NCBI GenBank assembly: GCA_947254205.1
Contig: CAMYCE010000086.1
Coordinates: 1-9,479, forward strand
Length of the DNA stretch: 9,479 nt
Direction: 5' to 3'
Source: an uncultured Prevotellaceae bacterium
GTDB taxonomy: Bacteria > Bacteroidota > Bacteroidia > Bacteroidales > Muribaculaceae
In this document: positions 1 through 7,369 of the stretch, piece after piece
Layout of the letters: every line of letters starts with the position of its first letter
Position numbering within the stretch: position 1 is the first letter of the stretch
Notes under the pieces: model-generated
The model's input: only the letters and a program-made list of their open reading frames with translations
What the model was told of the DNA's origin: nothing
The model's database searches: none
Translations under genes and position numbers: made by a program

Positions 1-57
1 TATGGAATTATGTGCATGAGAGGGAGAGCTTGCAACTGGGTTTTACGACTGACCCCG

Positions 58-99
58 AAAAACGAGGGAGCCGTGCCTTGCGGTCACAATTCCCTCGCT
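58..99 (-). terminator. Rho-independent terminator of rubrerythrin
   Basis: Read on the minus strand, a perfect 7-bp stem (CGAGGGA at 91-97 pairing with TCCCTCG at 63-69) is followed directly by TTTTT (58-62). The loop contains a further CCG/CGG pairing. It starts about 27 bases after the rubrerythrin stop codon, the expected place for an intrinsic terminator. The 57 bases to its left (1-57) show no gene, RNA or repeat that I can recognise. Confidence 0.75.
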
Positions 100-124
100 G
101 GTGATGTGGAATACTTGATTTTTT

Positions 125-667
125 TTAGTAGTTGTTGGCGCGCAACTCAAAGTAGCTTTGAGGGTGATTGCACACGGGGCACACCTTGGGTGCCTTGGGA
201 CCAATCACGATGTGACCACAGTTGCGGCACACCCAAATGGCATCGCCATCGCGCGAGAACACGATGCTGTCTTCAATGTTCTTCAACAACTTGCGGTAAC
301 GCTCTTCGTGATGCTTTTCGATAGCAAGCACACCACGCATTTTGGCAGCAATCTCGGTGAAGCCTTCTTCTTCGGCCTCACGAGCCATGCGGTCATACAT
401 GTCGGTCCATTCATAGTTTTCGCCTTCGGCAGCCGACTTGAGGTTGGCCATAGTGTCTTTCACTGCACCACCTTCAAGATACTTAAACCACATTTTGGCA
501 TGTTCTTTCTCATTTTGAGCTGTTTCTTCAAAGATGGCTGCAATTTGCTCATAGCCGTCTTTTTTGGCCTTACTTGCAAAATAGGAATACTTGTTGCGTG
601 CCATGCTCTCGCCTGCAAACGCTTCCATGAGATTTTTCTCAGTCTTGGTTCCCTTTAATTCTTTCAT
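125..667 (-). CDS. rbr: Rubrerythrin (peroxide-reducing diiron/rubredoxin protein)
   Basis: This 180-residue cytoplasmic protein should reduce hydrogen peroxide to water with electrons passed through its rubredoxin domain, protecting an anaerobe from oxygen. Residues 1 to about 140 form the ferritin-like four-helix domain. Visible diiron ligands are E20, the E53-x-x-H56 pair, glutamates in REAEEEGF (97-103), and E117-x-x-H120. Residues 145-180 form the rubredoxin domain, with an iron site of C147-x2-C150 and C163-x2-C166. Length and cysteine spacing fit classical rubrerythrin of the Desulfovibrio type. The ATG start is supported by the family's usual N-terminus and by a promoter about 45 bases upstream; no Shine-Dalgarno is present, as is common in Bacteroidetes. 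It is divergent from the LtaS-like gene and appears monocistronic, with its own terminator. I see no missing ligand. Confidence 0.96.
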   Translation of the reverse strand: MKELKGTKTEKNLMEAFAGESMARNKYSYFASKAKKDGYEQIAAIFEETAQNEKEHAKMWFKYLEGGAVKDTMANLKSAAEGENYEWTDMYDRMAREAEEEGFTEIAAKMRGVLAIEKHHEERYRKLLKNIEDSIVFSRDGDAIWVCRNCGHIVIGPKAPKVCPVCNHPQSYFELRANNY

Positions 668-712
668 TGTGTGTGTAGAAATTAATTGTGATTGTGAATG
701 TTAGTTATAAAG

Positions 713-720
713 CAAAGATA
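713..720 (-). promoter_or_regulatory. Bacteroidetes -7 element for rbr
   Basis: The minus strand reads TATCTTTG, an exact match to the Bacteroidetes -7 consensus TAnnTTTG. It would give a leader of about 40 bases before the rubrerythrin ATG. No TTTG or TTG lies 19-21 bases upstream (the sequence there is CCTCTTTTTT), so the promoter lacks a good -33 box and may depend on an activator. Confidence 0.65.
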
Positions 721-761
721 CGCTTTTTTGAATAGAAAAAAGAGGTTTCACGACTTAAAAT

Positions 762-785
762 ATCAAAAATATCTTCATTTTTGAT
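762..785. promoter_or_regulatory. Inverted repeat upstream of rbr, possible operator
   Basis: ATCAAAAAT and ATTTTTGAT form a perfect 9-bp inverted repeat around a 6-base spacer. It lies about 40-65 bases upstream of the rbr -7 element, a location usual for an activator site. AT richness makes chance palindromes likely, and it does not match a PerR box that I know. The assignment as an operator is inference. Confidence 0.3.
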
Positions 786-814
786 TGTCAATAAAGATAT
801 AAATGGCAGATGAA

Positions 815-846
815 GTTGTGCAGATGCAACTAAAAAAATAATTTTG
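815..846 (+). promoter_or_regulatory. Promoter of the LtaS-like gene
   Basis: GTTG at 815-818, a 20-base spacer and TAATTTTG at 839-846 match the Bacteroidetes sigma-ABfr consensus (TTTG, 19-21 bases, TAnnTTTG). Transcription should begin near 852, leaving an untranslated leader of about 60 bases before the ATG at 912. Confidence 0.7.
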
Positions 847-911
847 TAACAGTTATTTAGTGGCATTTTAGGTCTCAAGCCTCAAAAACACATTAATTAT
901 TACACCTCAAC

Positions 912-3005
912 ATGAAGCTATTTCAATCAATACCTCAACATCGTGAATTGACTCACAAAAACCCCATTTTTCTTATTTTTGCGAAATTTTTGGCCCTTTA
1001 TCTCAATGTGGGCATCGTGTTGCGCGTGGTGTTCATGTTCACCGCTCCCACTGAGCTCTCGCTGGGATCGACCGACGTGTTGCGGTTCCTGATTGTGGGC
1101 CAGATAGGCGACTTGGGCATGGGATTGTTGCTCTCCATTCCACTGGCTCTGCTCTACAGCACCTTGCACGATGGCAAGTATGCTCCACGAGTGGGGTGGG
1201 CCATTGAGCTGGGACTTGTCGTGGCGTTTGCCTATAGCTGGTGGCAAGGCTCTATTTTTCATGAATATGGTGGCGGCGCTCCACTTGTGGCCCACATTTT
1301 GCTGGGCTGGAAGTTGCTGAGCTTCACGGTGCGCCTCTTGGTGCCACGCCTGCGCAAGGGGTGGCGACGGGTGTCGCTCTATGTGGCATGGTTCACCTAT
1401 GTGTTGCTCACATTTTTTGTGTCGGTGGGTGAGGTCTTCTTTTGGCAAGAATTTGGCGTGCGCTACAACTTCATTGCAGTCGACTACCTCGTCTACACCA
1501 CCGAGGTGATTGGCAACATCATGGAGTCCTATGCCATTGTGCCGCTCTCGATCATCATTGTGTTGCTCTCGGTGGCTTTGTTGTGGTGGCAGTCGCGTCG
1601 CTATAGGTTCAAGAGTGGCAAGCTGTTCACGATGCGCTCGCTTGTGGTGCAACTTGTGGCATGGGCAGCCTTGTGTGGGGCTGGCTTTGGGCTGGTGTGG
1701 TTCACCCACAGCCTTGAGAGTGAAAATGCCTATGTCACACAACTTGAGCAGAATGGAGCTTGCGACTTTATCATTGCCTTCAAAAACAACAGGCTGGAAT
1801 ATGACCGTTTCTATCTCATGATGCCCGAGGGCGAGTGCAAAAGGCAATATCGCGAGTTGGCAGGGCTCAATGAGCAAGGCAACAAAATGCTGGCTACTGG
1901 CACAGCAAGCACAACCAAGCCTTGCAACATTGTGCTCATCACGGTTGAGAGCCTGAGTGCCGATTTCATGGCTCGCTATGGTTGCGATCGTGGTGTCACC
2001 CCCTGCCTTGATGCACTGGTGCCCCAGTGCTTGGTGCTCGACAGCCTCTATGCCAATGGCAACCGCACGGTGCGTGGCCTTGAAGCCTTGTCGCTGTGCA
2101 TTCCGCCCAATGCTGGTGAGAGCATTGTGAAGCAAAAAAACAACCGCATGGGCAGTCTCTCGATAGGTGCCACCTTGAAGAAACAAGGCTACACGGTGCA
2201 ATATCTTTATGGCGGACACAGCTATTTTGACAACATGGGCGACTATTTCTCACATAATGGCTATGAGGTGATTGACCGTGCCGACTTTGCCCCCAACGAA
2301 ATCACATTTGCCAATATCTGGGGAGTGTGCGATGGCGACATGTTTGACAAGAGTCTCAAAGTTTTTGATGCCAATGCCCAAACGGGGCGACCATTCTTTG
2401 CCCAAATCATGACCACCAGCAACCACCGTCCGTTTACCTATCCACAAGGCTTCATCAAGGTTGATGGCGACCCCAACACGCGCGATGCCGCTGTGAAATA
2501 CACCGACTATGCCATTGGCAAATTCCTGCGCGATGCCCAGAGCAAGCCATGGTTTGCCAACACTGTGTTCATCGTCATTGCCGACCACTGCGCCTCAAGT
2601 GCAGGCAAAACCTCGTTGCCCATCGAGAGCTATCACATTCCGTGCTTGATTTATGCTCCCATGCTGGTGAAGCCACAAGCCGTGAAAACTTTGTGCTCAC
2701 AAATCGACGTGCTACCCACCTTGCTCCCCATGCTGGGCATGAATGCCAAGGTGCAATGTGCAGGGCGCAACATCTTTGCTCCCGACTATAAGCCCCGTGC
2801 CTTCATGGCCACCTATCAAGACCTCGGCTACTTGGAACAGGGCGTGCTCACTGTGCTCTCGCCGGTGCGCAAAGTGCAGCAATTCAAAGTGACCTATGCC
2901 GCCGATGGTACCGCCGTCGAGACTCCGCTTGCCACCCCACGTCCCGACCTCACACGCAAAGCTCAAGCCTACTATCAATATGTCAACCTCTACCTCCCCC
3001 GATAA
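912..3005 (+). CDS. LTA synthase/phosphoglycerol transferase family membrane protein
   Basis: This 697-residue protein belongs to the alkaline-phosphatase/sulfatase superfamily, LtaS-MdoB branch, whose members move a phospho-alcohol group from phospholipid onto an envelope polymer or glycan. The N-terminal third has about six hydrophobic segments (roughly 18-44, 58-84, 95-111, 125-143, 154-172 and 207-226, with another near 245-264). An extracytoplasmic catalytic domain follows from about 337. Recognisable family positions are E346 in TVESLS (metal ligand), T386 in NGNRT (nucleophile position), the GDMFD segment (475-479), H505 in TSNHRPF, and D558-H559 in IADH. Threonine replaces the Cys/Ser that sulfatases convert to formylglycine, so it is not a true sulfatase. 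Bacteroidales lack lipoteichoic acid, so the substrate is unknown; lipid A, LPS or a periplasmic glycan are possible. It is monocistronic with its own promoter, and no ordinary terminator is visible. Family call is firm; donor and acceptor are not. Confidence 0.9.
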   Translation: MKLFQSIPQHRELTHKNPIFLIFAKFLALYLNVGIVLRVVFMFTAPTELSLGSTDVLRFLIVGQIGDLGMGLLLSIPLALLYSTLHDGKYAPRVGWAIELGLVVAFAYSWWQGSIFHEYGGGAPLVAHILLGWKLLSFTVRLLVPRLRKGWRRVSLYVAWFTYVLLTFFVSVGEVFFWQEFGVRYNFIAVDYLVYTTEVIGNIMESYAIVPLSIIIVLLSVALLWWQSRRYRFKSGKLFTMRSLVVQLVAWAALCGAGFGLVWFTHSLESENAYVTQLEQNGACDFIIAFKNNRLEYDRFYLMMPEGECKRQYRELAGLNEQGNKMLATGTASTTKPCNIVLITVESLSADFMARYGCDRGVTPCLDALVPQCLVLDSLYANGNRTVRGLEALSLCIPPNAGESIVKQKNNRMGSLSIGATLKKQGYTVQYLYGGHSYFDNMGDYFSHNGYEVIDRADFAPNEITFANIWGVCDGDMFDKSLKVFDANAQTGRPFFAQIMTTSNHRPFTYPQGFIKVDGDPNTRDAAVKYTDYAIGKFLRDAQSKPWFANTVFIVIADHCASSAGKTSLPIESYHIPCLIYAPMLVKPQAVKTLCSQIDVLPTLLPMLGMNAKVQCAGRNIFAPDYKPRAFMATYQDLGYLEQGVLTVLSPVRKVQQFKVTYAADGTAVETPLATPRPDLTRKAQAYYQYVNLYLPR

Positions 3006-3051
3006 ACCCAAAACGGTCATTAGGAAAGGGAAGTCTCGTGGTCAGACCTAT

Positions 3052-3073
3052 AATATCTTGATTTCAAGATATT
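3052..3073. repeat. AT-rich 9-bp hairpin
   Basis: AATATCTTG and CAAGATATT form a perfect 9-bp stem around the loop ATTT, about 47 bases after the stop of the LtaS-like gene. It might serve as a weak terminator or 3'-end structure for that gene, but it has no clear GC-rich stem or T tract. Confidence 0.4.
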
Positions 3074-3085
3074 TAAATCTTCAAT

Positions 3086-3108
3086 TTTCTAATGGCGGTC
3101 ATTAGAAA
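3086..3108. repeat. 9-bp hairpin carrying the GGTCATTAG core
   Basis: TTTCTAATG and CATTAGAAA form a perfect 9-bp stem around the five-base loop GCGGT. The right half contains GCGGTCATTAG, nearly the core of the dispersed repeat seen at 3006, 3170, 7826 and 9425, so this may be a partial copy inside the larger element. Confidence 0.45.
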
Positions 3109-3216
3109 TTCACTGTTGCAATAGTCTAATTTCCAATTCCTTACAAGGTCAACCACGAAATATTTAATTCTAACGACCGATTTGGGATAAATGCGCTATT
3201 TAAAATACAAGGAAGC

Positions 3217-3255
3217 TAATGCCCATAATTATACGTAATGAAATTATGGGCATTA
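3217..3255. terminator. Perfect 14-bp inverted repeat between convergent genes
   Basis: TAATGCCCATAATT (3217-3230) and AATTATGGGCATTA (3242-3255) are exact inverted repeats around an 11-base loop. It lies 30 bases past the stop of the minus-strand glutaredoxin-like gene. Its place between convergent genes suggests a bidirectional terminator, but no run of T follows closely on either strand. A protein-binding palindrome is the alternative. Confidence 0.45.
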
Positions 3256-3284
3256 TGGGAATTGGCTTCTGGAATAGGGGGCAT

Positions 3285-3581
3285 TTAGCAATGGCCTGGG
3301 TTGTCGAGGCTGCAGGCAGGGCCATCGGGCATGGGTTGCAAGCCCACGTCTACCGACTCAAGGGTCACAGAGCCATCTTCTCGCACATAGCAGGGAATGC
3401 CCAAATCGCCCACACGCTTGGCCTCGTCGAAGGCAGGATTGCTCTCGCGCAAAGTGATGAATTGCTTGAGATTTCTCACGTGCTCACCTATATCAATCAC
3501 TTGAAAACGGTCGTCGCCCACCACTTGCTTCTCCACATATTCGCAATGGGGGCAAGTTTTCATGACATACATCTTAATCAT
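3285..3581 (-). CDS. Glutaredoxin-like thiol-redox protein
   Basis: This 98-residue soluble protein has a thioredoxin fold. The N-terminal beta strand leads into a C10-P-H-C13 redox motif, and a G-I-P-C-Y segment near residues 61-65 supplies the conserved cis-proline. The pattern NLKQFITLRESNPAFDEAK followed by GIPCYVREDGSVTLE resembles the glutaredoxin-related family COG4545, found in many anaerobes and firmicutes. It should reduce or exchange disulfides, but its partner is unknown. The ATG is supported by an AAAGGA Shine-Dalgarno-like sequence about ten bases upstream, stronger than for its neighbours. It lies 110 bases downstream of the TPR lipoprotein gene on the same strand, so it could be the last gene of that transcript or have its own promoter, which I could not identify. 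Confidence 0.85.
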   Translation of the reverse strand: MIKMYVMKTCPHCEYVEKQVVGDDRFQVIDIGEHVRNLKQFITLRESNPAFDEAKRVGDLGIPCYVREDGSVTLESVDVGLQPMPDGPACSLDNPGHC

Positions 3582-3640
3582 AATCTTATTTCCTTTCTTA
3601 ATTAAAAATTAAACGTTGATATAATTGGTTATACTGCAAC

Positions 3641-3683
3641 GATTGTGCCACACCGCCACATGGCGGGGTGCATGGCAACAACG
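3641..3683 (-). other. Imperfect stem-loop after the TPR lipoprotein gene
   Basis: On the minus strand CCGCC and GGCGG pair around ATGT, with an irregular extension outward (CAC/GTG and TTGCC/GGCACAA blocks). The nonamer CAATCGTTG occurs once on each side as a direct repeat. It begins about ten bases after the stop codon at 3692. No T tract follows, so it may be a weak terminator or an mRNA-stabilising or processing structure ahead of the glutaredoxin-like gene. Confidence 0.35.
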
Positions 3684-3691
3684 ATTGCCTT

Positions 3692-6600
3692 TTATCGTGC
3701 CATTTTGCGCTCTTGCTCGCGCAACTTGGCATCTCGCTCCTTGGCTTTGCGTTTTTCTTCGGCAGCCTTGAGCTTTTCTTTGCGTTGTTGCTCCTTGAGC
3801 TTGAGTCGCTCTTTGCGCTCTTTTTCGCGTTGCTTTTCACGCTCCTTGCGTTCCTTGGCCTTTTGCTTTTGAGCCTCTTGGCGAGCCTTGATTTTATCTT
3901 TGCGCTCCTTGGCCTTTTGCTTGGCAAGTGCCACTTTGTCTTTCTCGGCCTGCTTTTGTGCCTGAATGCGTGCTTTTTGTTCACTCTTGATTGAATCCTC
4001 TTGTAGCTTAGCCACATTTTTGATAGAATCGTCTTGCGCTTTTTGCTGAGCCTTGAGTTGTTTCTCTTTTTCTTTCAAAGCCTTGGCTTCGGCTTGTTTT
4101 TGCTGTTTTTCGGCACGACGGCGGGCCTTCTCGTCTTGAATGGGCTCTGTGGGTTGCACATGGGTAGCTTCGCCATTGGGCTGCGCTTGCGCCTGAGGCT
4201 TCACCTCTTCACGAGTGGGCTTGGGGGTGGGCTTTTGCACTTCGGGGGCCGACAACGTGCCATCATCGACAACTAAATCGGGGTTTTCGGGCACTACGGT
4301 GGGGGTGAGGGCATTTTTGATAGAATCCTCACGAGCCTTTTGCCGGGCTTCGAGCTGGCGTTGCAACTCCATGGCTTGTGCCTCCATTTGTGCCTTTTCG
4401 AGGTCGGAGAGTTTGTGTTGTTTTTTGCCCGTGGGCTTGCCGGCGCGCACACTCTTGTTCTTTTGGTAGGGCTTAGCAGTTGGTTGCTCAACCGTGCTGT
4501 CATCGGTTGCCGTTTCGGGCACTTTGCCCTCTACCGTCTTCACGTTTTGCTCCTCAAGATAGCGGAAGTAGTCTTCAAACGAGCGTCCCTCGGTGAGCAA
4601 CAAGTTAAAGTTTTCTTCGCTGATGAGCACTTGGTGGGTGTAGGGGGCAAGCGTCATGTTTTTATCGCCATCAAACACCGTGCGGTAGTGCAACAACTCG
4701 CGATAGTTGGGGAAACCTTTCACAACAAGCAGGCCCATTGAGCCAAAGGTCATGGGCTCAAGGTCGTAGTCGCGCACGGCAAACGAGTTGAAGTTGTGGC
4801 GAGCCACCTCATAGAGCAACAGGTTGGCATTGACCGTGTCGACATTGAACACCAGCACAAACACCTGTGGCTTGTCGATGCCCTCCTTAAAGGGAGTGAG
4901 CTTGGTGCTGTCGTTCACGGCTGTGCTGTCACCACCCAGTCGTGTGGCAGTCCACATCATGCCACGCGCGTTGCTGCCACCACCATTGAGTTTGCGCCCT
5001 TGGTTGATTTGTTTCACCATTGCCGAGGCTGTGGGTGTGAGGTCGGTTTCGGGATAACGTTCCAGCATCTCTTTGATGGTAGACTTGAACTTCTCGTAGT
5101 TGCGCCCCGTGACATAGGCAAGCGCATCGATAAACATGAACTTGGGCATGAGCTTCGACAAGGGATAGGTGCGCATCATGTGGGCATAGGCATCATGCAC
5201 GGCTTGATTGTTGTTGCTCAAGTAGTTTTGATAGGCTTGTGCATAGAGGTCTTCTTGCACCTGTGCCATGTTTTTGAGATTGTCGAGATAGTTGGGGTCT
5301 TTCATCGCCATGCCATATTTTGAGTCGGCAAATTGCGAGAGAATGAGCTGGCGATAGTCTTCGGCCTGCAACGATTTGCCGGCACGCATGCACATGAGAT
5401 AGAGATTGTAGTAGCTATCAAGTCGATAAATATTGTCGGGGTAGCGACGCAACAGCTCATTGAACTGGAACTCGGCAGCCGTGTAGTCTTCCAACTTGTC
5501 TTTCAATATGAGCCCCATGTTGTAGAGCCCTTCTTGAATCACATCGTGGGCAGTTTGAATTTCTTCGGGAGTCTTAGGAATTTGCTTGAGGTAATATTCC
5601 TCAAAGTGTGGGTCTTCCGATCGCTTGAGCGCCTGCTTGTCTTGCTTGGTGGTGTCGCCCGGGGCTTTCATGCCCGTGGTGTCGGTGAGGGCAGTTGCCT
5701 CATCGGAGGGAGTGCCATCGAGCGAGAAGGTGCGCTTGTTGCGACGTCGCCAGTTGTCTTCAAGTTTGCGATTGCCCCATTGTTGCTGGAAGGCGGTTTT
5801 TCCTGCATTTTTGGTAGCAGTGTTGTAGAAATACCACGACTTGTCGTTGTTGATGGCATAGGAGGCTGGCGCATTGTTTTTGTTGCCTCCCAATTGGTTG
5901 CCCATGGCATTTTGCTGGGCAAGATATTCCTCGCGCTTGGCATTCTCGGCCTCTTCCTTTTCTTTTTTCTTGAGCTCGTCGATAATCTTCTTAATCACCT
6001 TTTTTTGCTCATCGAGGGTGAGCCGTGACAGGCGCAAGAGCGAGTCTTGCAGGGTCACATTTTGAGCATACACTGCGAGTTCGTCGAGCACGTCACTGCG
6101 CTTTTTGATATTCTTGTAGTTGGGATAATCCTCGGCCAGCAAGGGCACAGCCTCGGAGTAGCAAGGCTGGGCGAGGTCGTATTGGTGACGATTGAAATAG
6201 ATGCCTCCCAACTTGAGCTGACTGATGGCCTTGTCGATGCCATTGCGTGTGCTCTTTTTGGCGGCCGTCACATAGTTTTTGATGGCTTGGGTGGAGTCGT
6301 GATGGGCCAAATAGATGTTGCCTATCGCATAATAAATTTGGTCGAGATAATCTTTATTGCGGTCATAGCGGGTCAGTCGCTTGAGAGCACTCACCTCGCT
6401 CTTCACGTTGCTACCTTGAAACACAGCACTTTGCTTGATGCGGGCATTAAACTTGGTGCGATAGGTTGAGCCACTATAACTGCCGGCACGCTTATAGGCT
6501 TGATAGGCCTGCTCCCGTTGTCCATTTTCTTCATAGAGCTGTCCCAGCAAGAAGTTGAGACGCACCTTTTCGCCCCCTTTAAAGCCTTTGATGGCAACCT

Positions 6601-7309
6601 CTAAAAAGGGAATGGCGCGACTGCTTTTCTTATCCTTGATATAATAGTTGGCATAGGCCAAATTGGCCAGTGCAAGCACCTGCTTGTTGGTGATTTTGTC
6701 GAGATGAATGTGGGTGAGCACATTGTCGGCCTCGGTGGTCCAGCCCAGTGCACAATAGCTCAACACCTCCCACACCTGCGACTCGGTGACAAGCTCGGGC
6801 TTCCATGTAAAATGGCGGGCTATGTAGTGAAAAGTAGCAGCCGAAGCCAAGAAGTCGCCCTTCATATACTCGGCACGCCCCAGCGTGTACCACGCGTTGT
6901 GAATAAAAGGGTTATACTCATCGCGCTTGAGCCACTCCTTGTATTTTGCATCGTTGCCCTTGCCTGCTTTTTTCTTGGGCTTTTTCTTGATAGAATGGAG
7001 CGAAATGGCCTTTTGCATTTTCTCGATGGTGCGGCTAAAATTGGTTGAAGGCTGTGGAGCCTTGGGGTTGCTATAGGCCTCGGCAGGGTGAATGAAAAGA
7101 CGCTGTGAATAATCGTCTTCGTAGTCGTTTTCAAGAGCCTTGATTTGCTCGTTATAGTGCGTTATGCCATTGTAATACACATTGTAGCGCGTGGTGAAGG
7201 CTTGCCAAAAGCGTGAACCGGCTGTGTTCTTCTTTGCACTACAAGCACACAGAACAACAACTATTGCCACCAAGATGGCCAAGGGCATATAACGGCTCCA
7301 ATTCTTCAT
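3692..7309 (-). CDS. Large TPR lipoprotein, SprE/PorW-like, with basic helical tail
   Basis: From the ATG at 7309 this is 1205 residues. A TTG start at 7336 would add nine residues, but the ATG gives a normal lipoprotein signal: MKNW, a hydrophobic stretch (8-20) and the lipobox L-C-A-C with the lipidated Cys at 23. Tetratricopeptide-like helices fill about 130-410. A charged helix (430-465) precedes a conserved-looking block WYFYN...WGNRKLEDNWR (492-521). More TPR-like helices follow (570-770), then an alpha/beta module (817-920, FVLVFNVD to SFEDYF), a Pro-rich linker (about 1000-1055) and a Lys/Arg/Glu/Gln tail to the end. The lipobox, TPRs and DNWR block recall SprE/PorW, outer-membrane lipoproteins of gliding and type IX secretion in Bacteroidetes, though this protein is longer. 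DSIK motifs recur three times. It follows the small membrane protein gene by 60 bases and is likely co-transcribed. The family call is moderately sure; a secretion role is inference. Confidence 0.85.
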   Translation of the reverse strand: MKNWSRYMPLAILVAIVVVLCACSAKKNTAGSRFWQAFTTRYNVYYNGITHYNEQIKALENDYEDDYSQRLFIHPAEAYSNPKAPQPSTNFSRTIEKMQKAISLHSIKKKPKKKAGKGNDAKYKEWLKRDEYNPFIHNAWYTLGRAEYMKGDFLASAATFHYIARHFTWKPELVTESQVWEVLSYCALGWTTEADNVLTHIHLDKITNKQVLALANLAYANYYIKDKKSSRAIPFLEVAIKGFKGGEKVRLNFLLGQLYEENGQREQAYQAYKRAGSYSGSTYRTKFNARIKQSAVFQGSNVKSEVSALKRLTRYDRNKDYLDQIYYAIGNIYLAHHDSTQAIKNYVTAAKKSTRNGIDKAISQLKLGGIYFNRHQYDLAQPCYSEAVPLLAEDYPNYKNIKKRSDVLDELAVYAQNVTLQDSLLRLSRLTLDEQKKVIKKIIDELKKKEKEEAENAKREEYLAQQNAMGNQLGGNKNNAPASYAINNDKSWYFYNTATKNAGKTAFQQQWGNRKLEDNWRRRNKRTFSLDGTPSDEATALTDTTGMKAPGDTTKQDKQALKRSEDPHFEEYYLKQIPKTPEEIQTAHDVIQEGLYNMGLILKDKLEDYTAAEFQFNELLRRYPDNIYRLDSYYNLYLMCMRAGKSLQAEDYRQLILSQFADSKYGMAMKDPNYLDNLKNMAQVQEDLYAQAYQNYLSNNNQAVHDAYAHMMRTYPLSKLMPKFMFIDALAYVTGRNYEKFKSTIKEMLERYPETDLTPTASAMVKQINQGRKLNGGGSNARGMMWTATRLGGDSTAVNDSTKLTPFKEGIDKPQVFVLVFNVDTVNANLLLYEVARHNFNSFAVRDYDLEPMTFGSMGLLVVKGFPNYRELLHYRTVFDGDKNMTLAPYTHQVLISEENFNLLLTEGRSFEDYFRYLEEQNVKTVEGKVPETATDDSTVEQPTAKPYQKNKSVRAGKPTGKKQHKLSDLEKAQMEAQAMELQRQLEARQKAREDSIKNALTPTVVPENPDLVVDDGTLSAPEVQKPTPKPTREEVKPQAQAQPNGEATHVQPTEPIQDEKARRRAEKQQKQAEAKALKEKEKQLKAQQKAQDDSIKNVAKLQEDSIKSEQKARIQAQKQAEKDKVALAKQKAKERKDKIKARQEAQKQKAKERKEREKQREKERKERLKLKEQQRKEKLKAAEEKRKAKERDAKLREQERKMAR

Positions 7310-7369
7310 GAGATGATATAAAAGATAAACGAGCAAAAAGGTTGTTTTATTGCATGATAAAGGGTTGTG

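Larger units (their letters stand above)
3003..3192. repeat. MITE-like structured element with imperfect inverted ends
   Basis: The left arm (3003-3053) and the reverse complement of the right arm (3140-3192) align over about 50 bases. Shared blocks include CCCAAA-CGGTC-TTAG and CGTGGT--GACCT--TAA. About 86 bases lie between the arms and contain two further hairpins. The left end begins inside the stop codon of the LtaS-like gene. No transposase and no obvious target-site duplication is visible. It could be a MITE or REP-like element, a remnant, or a structured 3' region acting in termination or RNA stability. The terminal motif recurs singly near 7826 and 9425. Confidence 0.5.

Noticed and set aside
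1..99. Possible tRNA or riboswitch at the left edge
   Set aside because: No cloverleaf, T-loop motif or known riboswitch core could be fitted. The paired arms are better explained as the rbr terminator.
1..324. Plus-strand frame open from the window edge through rubrerythrin
   Set aside because: It crosses the rbr terminator and runs antisense to a certain gene. Its translation resembles nothing known.
927..2219. 430-residue open frame antisense to the LtaS-like gene
   Set aside because: It is His/Gln-rich, has no recognisable domain or promoter, and mirrors the codon bias of a well-supported gene on the other strand.
912..3005. Annotation as a true sulfatase
   Set aside because: The nucleophile position is threonine in NGNRT, not Cys/Ser in a C/S-x-P-x-R motif. 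The membrane N-terminus and E/T/H/DH pattern indicate the LtaS branch.
3219..3605. Plus-strand frame of 128 residues over the glutaredoxin-like gene
   Set aside because: It is antisense to a gene with a clear CPHC motif and Shine-Dalgarno sequence, and has no family resemblance.
3645..4741. Leu/Phe-rich plus-strand frames that look like membrane proteins
   Set aside because: They are antisense to Lys/Glu-rich coding sequence of the lipoprotein; AAG and GAG codons read backwards give Leu and Phe runs. No promoter or family match is seen.
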